Assembly: GCA_020432165.1 (NCBI GenBank)
Contig: JAGQGU010000011.1
Coordinates: forward strand, 1 to 53,635
Length of the DNA: 53,635 nt
DNA from: Thermomicrobiales bacterium
GTDB lineage: Bacteria; Chloroflexota; Chloroflexia; Thermomicrobiales; UBA6265
Direction: 5' to 3'
Part shown: positions 17,228 to 25,306 of the stretch, in pieces
Position numbering within the stretch: the stretch's first letter is position 1
Layout of the letters: each line of letters opens with the position of its first letter
Notes under the pieces: generated by a model
Seen by the model: only the letters and a program-made list of their open reading frames with translations
The model's database searches: none
What the model was told of the DNA's origin: nothing
Translations under genes and position numbers: made by a program

Positions 17228-17266
17228 AATGCGGGCCAGCGGTGTGAACTGCCTCAGGCCCGCATT
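17228..17266 (+). terminator. Hairpin between acyl-CoA dehydrogenase and thiolase
   Basis: A 10-bp perfect stem (AATGCGGGCC at 17228-17237 with GGCCCGCATT at 17257-17266) has a 19-base loop and the tail GTGTTG. The tail is poor, so it may attenuate rather than end transcription between the two functionally linked genes. Confidence 0.45.
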
Positions 17267-17285
17267 GTGTTGATGGGAGCATAGA

Positions 17286-18464
17286 TTGGGAAGTGTCATC
17301 CTTAGCGGTGCGCGGACACCCTTCGGCAAGATGAATGGAGCGTTGGCCGCGCTTTCGGCTGTAGACCTTGGCGTGATCGCCGCACAGGGCGCGATCGCAC
17401 GCTCCGGGCTCACCGACGCTGATATTGAACACGTGATCCTCGGGCAGGTGTTGCAGGCGGGTGTTGGTCAGAATCCCGCCCGGCAGGTCACCCTGCGGGC
17501 AGGGTTGGATCGAACAGTCACTGCAGAGACGATCAATCGGGTCTGCGGATCGGGTCTGCGTGCGATCAGCCTGGCGGATATGCAGATTCGGCTCGGCGAG
17601 GGTGCGGTGATGCTGGCAGGTGGCATGGAGAGCATGAGCAATGCCCCCTATGCGCTCGCAGGTGCTCGTGCCGGATATCGCATGGGCGACGGCCAACTGC
17701 TCGATCTCATGGTGCATGATGGCCTCACCTGCGCCATCGCCCATGTGCACATGGGGATTCACGGTGGCAATGTCGCCGCCGAAGTTGGTGTCGGACGCGA
17801 AGAGCAGGATGCCTGGGCACTGCGTTCCCATGAACGCGCCTTCGTGGCGATGGATGCGGGTTATCTGGCCGAGGAGATCGTGCCGGTCGAGATCGCTTCT
17901 CGCAAGGGCACGACCATTGTTGATATCGATGAAGCCCCGCGACGCGATACCAGCCTGGAAGCACTGACCAAGTTGAAGCCTGCCTTCGATCCCCAGAGTA
18001 CTGTCACCGCCGGCAACGCACCGGGTGTGAACGATGGTGCCGCCGTCGTGATCGTTGCCGATAGTGCCTATGCCCAGGCGCGTGACTTGACCCCAATTGC
18101 CGAAATAGTTGCTTCCGGGCAGTCTGCCTGGGATGCACCCTATCTTGCCTTTACTCCGGAGCTGGCCATTCGCAATGCGCTCGCCAAGGCTGATCTGGAG
18201 GTGGAGGATGTCGATCTCTTTGAGATCAATGAGGCCTTCGCCAGCGTCGCCATGATCAGCGCCCAACGCCTCGGGATCGATCCCGAAAGAGTGAATGTGA
18301 ATGGTGGGGCAGTGGCTTTTGGTCACCCGATCGGTGCCAGCGGTGCGCGGATAGTAATTGCGCTCATCAATGAACTGAAGCGTCGTGGCGGTGGCATCGG
18401 TGCAGTTGGCATATGCTCGGGGGGCGGTCAGGGTGATGCCATGATCTTGCGGGTACCGGCATGA
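17286..18464 (+). CDS. Acetyl-CoA acetyltransferase (thiolase)
   Basis: Thiolase cleaves 3-oxoacyl-CoA with CoA, or condenses two acetyl-CoA. All catalytic residues are present: nucleophile Cys87 in NRVCGSGLRA, His347 in FGHPIGASGAR and Cys377 in GICSGGGQGDA. At 392 residues it has the usual biosynthetic/degradative thiolase size. The start is TTG at 17286, supported by GGGAGC ten bases upstream. The stop overlaps the next gene by four bases. Position between an acyl-CoA dehydrogenase and an enoyl-CoA hydratase points to a degradative role. No 3-hydroxyacyl-CoA dehydrogenase is present in the cluster. Confidence 0.95.
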   Translation: MGSVILSGARTPFGKMNGALAALSAVDLGVIAAQGAIARSGLTDADIEHVILGQVLQAGVGQNPARQVTLRAGLDRTVTAETINRVCGSGLRAISLADMQIRLGEGAVMLAGGMESMSNAPYALAGARAGYRMGDGQLLDLMVHDGLTCAIAHVHMGIHGGNVAAEVGVGREEQDAWALRSHERAFVAMDAGYLAEEIVPVEIASRKGTTIVDIDEAPRRDTSLEALTKLKPAFDPQSTVTAGNAPGVNDGAAVVIVADSAYAQARDLTPIAEIVASGQSAWDAPYLAFTPELAIRNALAKADLEVEDVDLFEINEAFASVAMISAQRLGIDPERVNVNGGAVAFGHPIGASGARIVIALINELKRRGGGIGAVGICSGGGQGDAMILRVPA

Positions 18465-19036
18465 GCCAGGCGGACTTCGCCCACCGCTTTCCGGGCGCGA
18501 TCATCCTTCCTTATCAGGGTGTTTGGCCAACGATAGCGGATTCCGCTTTCGTTGCTCCCGGTGCCGTTGTCATTGGCAATGTCACTGTCGGCGGGGAAAG
18601 TAGCATCTGGTTCCACACGGTGGTTCGCGGTGATATCGCCCCGATCACCATTGGAAATCGCACCAGCGTTCAGGATTGCACCTTGGTCCACGTCAATATG
18701 GATGCACCCACGATCATCGGTGACGATGTCACCATCGGCCACAGCGCACTGGTACACGGCACAACCATCCACGATGGCGTGCTGGTGGGCATGGGTGCCA
18801 TCATCATGAGCTATTCGGAGGTGGGTACCGGAGCGGTTATCGCCGCAGGTGCTGTCATTACCGAGCGTACTGTGGTTCCGCCTCACGCGGTGATGGTAGG
18901 AATGCCGGCGAAACAGCGCTCGGCGCTCGATGAAACGCAGGCATCACATCTGGCAGCCATACCGGGTCGATACGTGCGCGTTAGCCGACAATACATCCAC
19001 GAGCTGGGTGAACTGGAGGAGAAGCATGAGCATTGA
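18461..19036 (+). CDS. Gamma-carbonic-anhydrase-like protein (PaaY/CaiE type)
   Basis: This 191-residue protein is a left-handed beta-helix trimer of the gamma-carbonic anhydrase superfamily. Metal-binding His residues are visible at 77, 94 and 99 (DCTLVHVN and IGHSALVHG). It overlaps the thiolase upstream by 4 bases and the enoyl-CoA hydratase downstream by 11. In phenylacetate and carnitine operons the same family (PaaY, CaiE) sits with CoA enzymes and acts as a thioesterase that clears dead-end CoA esters. By context I favour that over CO2 hydration; sequence alone cannot decide. Confidence 0.85.
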   Translation: MSQADFAHRFPGAIILPYQGVWPTIADSAFVAPGAVVIGNVTVGGESSIWFHTVVRGDIAPITIGNRTSVQDCTLVHVNMDAPTIIGDDVTIGHSALVHGTTIHDGVLVGMGAIIMSYSEVGTGAVIAAGAVITERTVVPPHAVMVGMPAKQRSALDETQASHLAAIPGRYVRVSRQYIHELGELEEKHEH

Positions 19037-19805
19037 TCTCAGCGTTAATGGCGCGATCGCCACAGTAACGATCAACAATCCCGCTGAACTCAATGCGCTG
19101 GATGTCCGGCATCTGCGCGACCTTGTTGCGATCTTCGAGTCAGTTGGCAAACGAGGCGATATTCGCGCGGTTCTGCTCACGGGAGCAGGGGAGCGGGCGT
19201 TTGTTGCCGGTGCCAATATCAAGCGCATGAGTGTGATGAGCATCGCAGAGGCGCAGGAGTTCGGTGCGCTTGGTCACGTGGTTGCGCGTGCGATCGAATC
19301 GACACCCCAGCCGGTAATCGCCGCGATCAACGGGTTTGCCCTGGGCGGAGGCTGCGAGCTGTCGCTCGCCTGCGATATCCGTATTGCCAGCACTACTGCC
19401 GTCTTTGCTCAACCGGAGGTTGCTCTTGGTATCCCTCCCGGTTGGGGAGGAAGTCAGCGATTGCCGCGACTTGTGGGGAAGGGTATCGCCAGCGAGCTGA
19501 TCTTCACCGGCCGACGGGTCAAGGCTGAGGAAGCATTGCGGATAGGTCTCGTCAATCAGGTGGTTGCACCAGAGGACCTGGTGGCCACTGCCACCTCCCT
19601 GGCGGAGAGTATTGCGGCGAACAGCCCCGACGCTGTCCGGAAGAGCAAGCGACTCATTGCTCGTGCGTTTGATGCCGATTTTCAGGCATCGCTGGATCAC
19701 GAGGCACAGGTATTTGCTCAGACGTTCGAAGGTCACGATCAACGTGAGGGTATGACGGCCTTTGTCGAGAAGCGCCAGGCCGTATTTGAGGATGTGAAGG
19801 AATAG
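19026..19805 (+). CDS. Enoyl-CoA hydratase/isomerase
   Basis: This crotonase-fold enzyme adds water to trans-2-enoyl-CoA. The 259-residue protein shows the oxyanion-hole stretch AFVAGANIKRM, then FALGGGCELSLACD with the first catalytic Glu, and AQPEVALGIPPGWGGSQRL with the second, so both catalytic glutamates appear kept. The ATG at 19026 is preceded by GGAGGAGAAG and lies inside the end of the preceding gene; an earlier in-frame ATG (18930) would add 32 residues of non-family sequence and was rejected. etfB follows 4 bases later. Confidence 0.95.
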   Translation: MSIDLSVNGAIATVTINNPAELNALDVRHLRDLVAIFESVGKRGDIRAVLLTGAGERAFVAGANIKRMSVMSIAEAQEFGALGHVVARAIESTPQPVIAAINGFALGGGCELSLACDIRIASTTAVFAQPEVALGIPPGWGGSQRLPRLVGKGIASELIFTGRRVKAEEALRIGLVNQVVAPEDLVATATSLAESIAANSPDAVRKSKRLIARAFDADFQASLDHEAQVFAQTFEGHDQREGMTAFVEKRQAVFEDVKE

Positions 19806-19809
19806 CAGT

Positions 19810-20562
19810 ATGAAAATCGCGGTGCTCATCAAGCACGCTGTGGATGTACGGAGTGTGCGTATTGATCCGGAGACGGGTACACCCAGCTTCACCGGTAAGC
19901 CGGGCCTGGATCGGGCTGATCTCCACGCCATTAGTGATGCGGTCGATCTCAAGGAGACGTGTGCTGGTCATATCACCGCGGTCGGTATTGGTCCGGCAGC
20001 GTTGAAGGACGATCTTGTCACCGCTATGGCCACGGGCGTGGATGAGGCAATACACATCCAGTTCGAGGGCGAGGCCGATACGCTCTTCGTTGCTCAGCAA
20101 TTGGCAGACGCGCTCCGGGACGGAGAATTCGATGTCATTCTCACTGGCAAGCTCAGCGAGGACTACGGCACTGGACAGGTCGGTCAGCAGGTGGCAGAAC
20201 TTCTCGGCATCCCGCACCTGGCGAATGTCATCAGCGCCAACGGTGCTGATGGTGTGCTCACGGTGAACTACGAGCTCGATGGCTTCGCCGATGAGATTGA
20301 GGTGCCAACACCGATCCTGCTGGTGAATGGTGCGCGCGAGGGTGAGCCAAAGCGGCATTCCTCGCTGCGCGGTATGATGACCGCGCGCAAGAAGGCCGTG
20401 GCCGTGATCGATGCTCCCGATGCTCCGGCATCGGCGTTGACCTGGTCTGCACCGATGGCTGCCCGTCGTGGTGGCGATCGCATTGTTGTGCGTGACGAAG
20501 ATCCGGTTGAGGCTGCCAAGAAGCTGGCAGCATGGCTGCGTGAACACCGCCTGGTCGGATAG
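19810..20562 (+). CDS. etfB: Electron transfer flavoprotein beta subunit
   Basis: EtfB with EtfA forms the soluble flavoprotein that takes electrons from acyl-CoA dehydrogenase. The 250-residue protein begins MKIAVLIKHAVDVRSVRID and contains DVILTGKLSEDYGTGQVGQQVAELLGIPHL, the AMP-binding region. The usual signature near residue 200 is modified. There is one base pair or less of slack to the ribosome site of etfA, which starts 2 bases after this stop. It belongs to the same cluster as the dehydrogenase it serves. Confidence 0.93.
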   Translation: MKIAVLIKHAVDVRSVRIDPETGTPSFTGKPGLDRADLHAISDAVDLKETCAGHITAVGIGPAALKDDLVTAMATGVDEAIHIQFEGEADTLFVAQQLADALRDGEFDVILTGKLSEDYGTGQVGQQVAELLGIPHLANVISANGADGVLTVNYELDGFADEIEVPTPILLVNGAREGEPKRHSSLRGMMTARKKAVAVIDAPDAPASALTWSAPMAARRGGDRIVVRDEDPVEAAKKLAAWLREHRLVG

Positions 20563-20564
20563 AA

Positions 20565-21551
20565 ATGGATACAACAATGACCGACAGATCAGGCATTCTC
20601 GTGCTCGGTGAAGTCTTCGCTGGCATCATCTCTCCCCATACGCATGAGATGTTTACAGCAGGCACAACCCTCGCTGAAGCGCTCGGCCAGCCACTCACGC
20701 TTGCCATGCTTGGCACGGGGTTCGAAGACGCCGAACCTTATCTCGAGTCACTCGATGAGAGCATTAATGTCGTTTGGCACGAGGTACTGGAGGAAGAGCC
20801 CTTCCCCTACATGGCGTGGGTGGATATCGCGGCGCAATTGGTGACGGATGGCAATTGGCGTGTGGTGGTTGCGCCAGGAACAGGTATTGGCGTTGACTGG
20901 ACTCCACGCCTTGCCGCCCGTACTGGCTTGCCGCTTGCCAGTTGGAGCACCGGTGTCGAGGTGATCGATGGCCAGGTAGCGGTTACACGTGACGTCCTTG
21001 GTGGTCGGGCGGAAACAACCGTCACCTGCAATGCCGATGCCACCTTCATCATCGCGATGGAACCCGGCATGATTGCACCGAGTAACATCGGCTCTGCCGA
21101 AGCGCTGACGTTGGCCGACGTCTTTGCCGAGTTCTCAGTCGATGCCAGTGCGACATCTGTCGATACATCAGTGAACCGACCGCCGCTCAAGGAAGCGGAG
21201 CGCGTGGTTTCCGGTGGACGTGGCCTGGTGGATGCCGAGGGTGTCAAGAAGCTGGAAGCTCTGGCCGATGCGCTAAATGCCGCAGTTGGTGCTTCAGGAG
21301 CGGCTGTGTTGCAGGAGATTCTGCCGCACGAGATGCAGGTCGGCTCCAGCGGTGTCGTGATCCGACCCAAGCTCTATCTCGCGGTCGGTTTGAGCGGTTC
21401 GCCACAGCACACCTACGGCATGAAGGACGCGCAGTACATCGTTGCGATCAATCAGGATGAGGGTGCACCCATCTTCCAGATGGCCGACTTCGGTGTCGTG
21501 GGTGATCTGCACAAGATCTTGCCTGCACTTGTCGAAGAACTGAAGAGCTAA
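20565..21551 (+). CDS. etfA: Electron transfer flavoprotein alpha subunit
   Basis: This is the 328-residue FAD-binding partner of EtfB. The C-terminal half shows VVSGGRGLVDAEGVKKLEALA, AAVGASGAAV and PKLYLAVGLSGSPQHTYGMKDAQYIVAINQDEGAPIF, the typical FAD-binding signature of EtfA. The arginine of the usual RAAVDAG stretch is replaced by a small-residue version (LNAAVGASGAAV). The next gene begins directly after the stop codon and encodes a FixC-like flavoprotein, so electrons from ETF probably go to quinone or to a ferredoxin partner through it. Confidence 0.93.
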   Translation: MDTTMTDRSGILVLGEVFAGIISPHTHEMFTAGTTLAEALGQPLTLAMLGTGFEDAEPYLESLDESINVVWHEVLEEEPFPYMAWVDIAAQLVTDGNWRVVVAPGTGIGVDWTPRLAARTGLPLASWSTGVEVIDGQVAVTRDVLGGRAETTVTCNADATFIIAMEPGMIAPSNIGSAEALTLADVFAEFSVDASATSVDTSVNRPPLKEAERVVSGGRGLVDAEGVKKLEALADALNAAVGASGAAVLQEILPHEMQVGSSGVVIRPKLYLAVGLSGSPQHTYGMKDAQYIVAINQDEGAPIFQMADFGVVGDLHKILPALVEELKS

Positions 21552-22571
21552 ATGCCGAGTCACGATGTGCTCATCATCGGTAGCGGACTCGGCGCCTCGG
21601 CCATCGCCCGGCGGCTGGTCGATGCCGGGGCCGATGTTGCCATGATCACCGGTGTTGGTTGCGCGCGCTTCAAACATCTCGATGGTGGCGTGATCGATCG
21701 GTCGCTGTTGGATGCGGCCTTTGGCGAGACAGGCGCTGCGCCATTGCAACAGAGCGATAAGGCCACCGTTTTTAGGCGCAACCTTCTCGAGACGTGGGCT
21801 GTGGCGAAATCGGGCGTTGTACATCACGATGGCTTCAACGAGGGGAAGTGTCTGCCGAATGATCGTGGAGAGTACACGGTTGTTGACGAATCCGGCGCGC
21901 AGTCCATCCAGGCTCGCCTGGTGCTGCTGACCGAAGGCGCCAATCCGAAGATCGGTATGGCGGCACGGCTCCGCCCGGATTTTGCTCCCGAGGATATGGT
22001 CCATTTCGGTAGAGCATTCGTGGCCGGTGCGCGTCTCAATCGCGCCATCTACGGAGATTGGCGAACCTCCTGGAATATGCCGGCGTGGTACTCCGCTGTC
22101 CCGGTCGAGGGTGGTGCACTCGTCAGCGCATCTACTCGCATCGAGAACGTCATGCGGTCCAGTCGCGATGGTCGCGATACGCTGCGCGATCTGCTCGATA
22201 GCCCCTTCGCCGAGGAGTTGGATGTTTTCGATTTCACGGGCGAAATTGGTATGGAACTCGTGCCGTTGCAGCCAACGCTCCCGGTTGAGACTGTCGGATT
22301 CGACAATCTTGGCATCACCGCGGACGCGAATGGCATGATCGATCCTCGTGCCGAGAACCGATATGATCAGGTTTTGCGTGCGGCCTTGATTTACGCAGAG
22401 GCCCTTTCAACTGCAGGGGCGTTTCAGGTTGATTGGGATCGCATTGCCATCTCGCTTGGTGACATGTTCAGTAACCAGCGAACACCGTATCATGACAGTA
22501 GCGACACCGGCTTCATCGAAGAAGGAGCGGGTGAACGACGAGGCCTGATAGGCCGATTATTCAAGCGATAG
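21552..22571 (+). CDS. FixC-like FAD oxidoreductase, shortened
   Basis: The protein begins DVLIIGSGLGASAIARRLVD, a Rossmann dinucleotide-binding motif, so it binds FAD. In line with its position directly after etfA it resembles FixC/ETF:quinone oxidoreductase. At 339 residues it is about 90 shorter than usual FixC, and it has no cysteine cluster for a 4Fe-4S centre. No fixX-type ferredoxin gene lies nearby. It therefore probably accepts electrons from ETF and hands them on by an unknown route. The C-terminal part (GEIGMELVPL, DQVLRAALIYAEALSTAGAF) shows the family helix. Assignment beyond FAD oxidoreductase is inference. Confidence 0.65.
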   Translation: MPSHDVLIIGSGLGASAIARRLVDAGADVAMITGVGCARFKHLDGGVIDRSLLDAAFGETGAAPLQQSDKATVFRRNLLETWAVAKSGVVHHDGFNEGKCLPNDRGEYTVVDESGAQSIQARLVLLTEGANPKIGMAARLRPDFAPEDMVHFGRAFVAGARLNRAIYGDWRTSWNMPAWYSAVPVEGGALVSASTRIENVMRSSRDGRDTLRDLLDSPFAEELDVFDFTGEIGMELVPLQPTLPVETVGFDNLGITADANGMIDPRAENRYDQVLRAALIYAEALSTAGAFQVDWDRIAISLGDMFSNQRTPYHDSSDTGFIEEGAGERRGLIGRLFKR

Positions 22572-22599
22572 TAGTAGAACCAGCACGGAAGGAAGACGA

Positions 22600-24177
22600 A
22601 TGGCAGCTCTCGATCCCAAGATCACATACACCTCGACGCCCGAAGAAATAGAGGCGATGCATGGCAAGTTCGATGCCGCGCTGGCCGAGGTAGAGGCAAA
22701 CTTCGGCAAGGCCTATCCGATGATCATCAATGGTGAGGATCGCTCCGGTGAGAATCGCTTCGATGTGGTTGCCCCTGCTCACACCGATATGGTGCTAGGT
22801 ACATTCCCGAAGGGCACGCATCAGGATGTCGATGATGCCGTCGCCACAGCCAAGGCCTACCAAAAGGAATGGGCTGCGCTAACGCCGGAAGAGCGCGTGG
22901 AGAAGATCCGTAGCGCTGCCAACAAGATTCGTGAGCGCAAGTTCGTCATCAGCGCCATCATGATCCACGAGGCGGGCAAGAGCCGCACAGAAGCCATTGG
23001 TGAAGTGGAAGAGGGTGCCGACCTGCTCGATTACTACGCCACGGTCTACCTGGAGAATCATGCCTACGTGAAGCAGATGGGCAATGAGGATCCGCGTGAG
23101 CGTAACAAGTCCGTTGGTCGCCCCTTCGGCGTCTGGGGCATTATGGCGCCGTTCAACTTCCCGCACGCATTGGCCGCTGGTCCGATTGCTGGTGCATTGG
23201 TGACCGGGAACACGGTCGTCTTCAAGCCCGCCAGCGCCACCGCGCTGAGCGGCTATTATCTCGCTCGCACACTGCTGGACGGTGGCATTCCGGCCGGTGC
23301 TCTGCAGTTCGTCACCGGTGGTGGCGAGCAGGTGGGCAACTACCTGGTGCATCATCCTGATATCGATGGCGTCGTCTTCACCGGCTCCAAGGAGACCGGT
23401 ATGGAGCTCTATAACAGCTTCAGCGTGGTCTATCCCAAGCCGATCATTATCGAGATGGGCGGCAAGAATCCGACAATCGTTACGAAGAATGCCGACCTCT
23501 CCAAGGCGGTCGAAGGTGTGGCGCGCTCGGCCTTTGGCTTCTCCGGCCAGAAGTGCTCCGCTTGCAGCCGTGCCTATGTCGACGCCGCTATTTACGATGA
23601 ATTCATGGATCGCCTGGTCGCCCGCACCGCCGAGATGAAGGTCGGTGAGCCGGTTGACAAGGCCACTTTCGTCGGTCCGGTGATCGATGAAGCTGCGGTT
23701 GCCCGTTTCGAAGAGGCCGTACAGGTAGCCAAGGCTGCCGGCGGCACGATTCGCTACGGTGGTGAGCGTCTGACAGAAGGCGAACTGGCCGAAGGTACCT
23801 TCGTGGCTCCGACCATCGTCGACGGATTGCCGCTGGACAACGAGCTCTTCAAGCGCGAACTCTTCCTGCCGTTCCTCGCTGTTGGTGCGGTCGAGAATCT
23901 GGAGCAGGCCGTGCGTGAAGCAAACGATGTTGAGTACGGTCTCACCGCCGGTATCTTCACCGAAGATCAGGACGAGATCGACTACTTCTTTAATAATGTC
24001 GAGGCCGGTGTGGTCTATGCCAATCGCAAGGGCGGTGCCACCACCGGCGCGTGGCCGGGCAGCCAGGCGTTCAGTGGTTGGAAGGGTAGCGGTTCATCCG
24101 GCAAGGGTGCACTCGGTAGCTACTATCCAAGCCTCTTTGTGCGGGAACAGAGCCGCACGGTGGTTATCGACGAGTAG
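22600..24177 (+). CDS. L-glutamate gamma-semialdehyde (P5C) dehydrogenase
   Basis: This aldehyde dehydrogenase of 525 residues most resembles 1-pyrroline-5-carboxylate dehydrogenase, which oxidises glutamate semialdehyde to glutamate with NAD. The diagnostic stretch is GFSGQKCSACSRAYV with the catalytic Cys; the general base Glu is in IEMGGKNPTIV and the NAD loop in GSKETGMELYN. A GGAAGGAAGACGA ribosome site precedes the ATG. It is the last gene before a strong terminator. No proline dehydrogenase gene is in the window, so the enzyme may serve proline, arginine or another amino acid route. Confidence 0.88.
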   Translation: MAALDPKITYTSTPEEIEAMHGKFDAALAEVEANFGKAYPMIINGEDRSGENRFDVVAPAHTDMVLGTFPKGTHQDVDDAVATAKAYQKEWAALTPEERVEKIRSAANKIRERKFVISAIMIHEAGKSRTEAIGEVEEGADLLDYYATVYLENHAYVKQMGNEDPRERNKSVGRPFGVWGIMAPFNFPHALAAGPIAGALVTGNTVVFKPASATALSGYYLARTLLDGGIPAGALQFVTGGGEQVGNYLVHHPDIDGVVFTGSKETGMELYNSFSVVYPKPIIIEMGGKNPTIVTKNADLSKAVEGVARSAFGFSGQKCSACSRAYVDAAIYDEFMDRLVARTAEMKVGEPVDKATFVGPVIDEAAVARFEEAVQVAKAAGGTIRYGGERLTEGELAEGTFVAPTIVDGLPLDNELFKRELFLPFLAVGAVENLEQAVREANDVEYGLTAGIFTEDQDEIDYFFNNVEAGVVYANRKGGATTGAWPGSQAFSGWKGSGSSGKGALGSYYPSLFVREQSRTVVIDE

Positions 24178-24191
24178 CGATTGCACGACAT

Positions 24192-24221
24192 GGCCCCAGG
24201 GTTGAATCCCTGGGGCCTTTT
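24192..24221 (+). terminator. Rho-independent terminator of the acyl-CoA/ETF cluster
   Basis: A perfect 10-bp G+C-rich stem (GGCCCCAGGG with CCCTGGGGCC) with a 6-base loop is followed by TTTT. It lies 14 bases past the stop of the dehydrogenase gene. Confidence 0.9.
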
Positions 24222-24250
24222 GCTGCCGCAGAATATCCGCCCCTATTGGT

Positions 24251-25210
24251 TCAGACGGCCCGAGTGACAGCCTCCTCGACCTCATCCCAGTGTTCCATCT
24301 GCCAGTTCGCTGCGGCGATAGCGTCCGCCGTGGTTTGATCGTGATCTGGCAACATGCGTCTGATCAGGATTCCTGTCCTTACTTCAAGGTAATAGCTCAC
24401 CTCCAGCACATTCCCTGCCAGAATCATGGCAGAAAGCCCCAGGTCTTCCTCATCCGCTAATGGACTCTCCGTGTGATATCCGTGCAAGAATGCAGTGATG
24501 TGATCCAGGCACTGGTTGTCTGGCATGGCCACCTCACCTCGCCAACCAGTACGAATGCGCCGCGATAGATATTTGCCGATATCCCAAATTCTGGGAGCAT
24601 AGGGGAGATGGTCAAAATCGATGAATCCGGGTACAACCCCGGATGCTGCCAGCAGGATGTTACCGGGGGTGAAATCTCCATGAACGGGTTGGATCGGTAA
24701 GTTAGCTATGCGTCCGATAACCTCGTCTCGCCGACGTTCGAACAATTCCCTCGTTTTTGGTGGTAACACGAGGTCACCAGCGAGGCTACCCGCCAGATTC
24801 TCGGTATAGGAGTTGGTTTGCCAGGGATAGCTGGCCAGTGCTGTATGAAGCCGGGCTGTGGCGCTGCCAGCGGCGGCTTCACCTGCCAGGGTTTCAGCAG
24901 GAGTGAGTTCAGATTCCTCCAGGCGTGTCAGAAGAACATACTGATCTTCTCCAACCGCAGCCGCGATCGTCGCCTGATCGGTCAGGAGGAACTCAGCGAC
25001 ATCAATCCCCTGATGGGAGAGATACGCCACCACTCTGGCTTCGTCCGCAAGGGGGAGATTTCGCCAAGGATCAAGCTTTTTGAGGAAGTATCGCCTCCCA
25101 TCGATTGCCTCGATTGGCCAGATCTCGCGACCTGTGTACTCCTGACCGGTTTCGGGGGCGCCTCCGAGTATTGTTGTCCAACTCTGTAGTACTGCGAACT
25201 GCGTTGCCAC
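24251..25210 (-). CDS. Aminoglycoside phosphotransferase-family kinase
   Basis: This 319-residue kinase of the APH/choline/homoserine-kinase fold shows the catalytic loop VHGDFTPGNILL and the metal-binding GFIDFDHLPYAPRIWDIG. The N-lobe begins with residues around YFLKKLDPW, the Lys being the likely ATP contact. The start is GTG at 25210, six bases after GGAGG; ATG codons further upstream lack a ribosome site. The phosphorylated substrate is unknown. The family includes antibiotic-modifying enzymes as well as sugar, homoserine and fructosamine-type kinases, so no resistance is implied. A small inverted repeat (ATGTG-CTGA-CACAT, 25233-25246) lies in its leader. Confidence 0.8.
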   Translation of the reverse strand: MATQFAVLQSWTTILGGAPETGQEYTGREIWPIEAIDGRRYFLKKLDPWRNLPLADEARVVAYLSHQGIDVAEFLLTDQATIAAAVGEDQYVLLTRLEESELTPAETLAGEAAAGSATARLHTALASYPWQTNSYTENLAGSLAGDLVLPPKTRELFERRRDEVIGRIANLPIQPVHGDFTPGNILLAASGVVPGFIDFDHLPYAPRIWDIGKYLSRRIRTGWRGEVAMPDNQCLDHITAFLHGYHTESPLADEEDLGLSAMILAGNVLEVSYYLEVRTGILIRRMLPDHDQTTADAIAAANWQMEHWDEVEEAVTRAV

Positions 25211-25306
25211 GATCTTCCTCCCCGAATGCGACATGTGCTGACACATATCTAGCACGGGCCGTGCGGTCTACGCACGACTTGCGGGAGAAATTGATGTTGG
25301 GACTAT

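Noticed and set aside
17226-18326. 366-codon open frame antisense to the thiolase gene
   Set aside because: Same reasoning: the + strand encodes an intact thiolase with all catalytic residues.
24251-25210. Antibiotic resistance gene (aminoglycoside phosphotransferase)
   Set aside because: The APH fold is shared by many metabolic kinases, and nothing in the sequence or context points to a drug.
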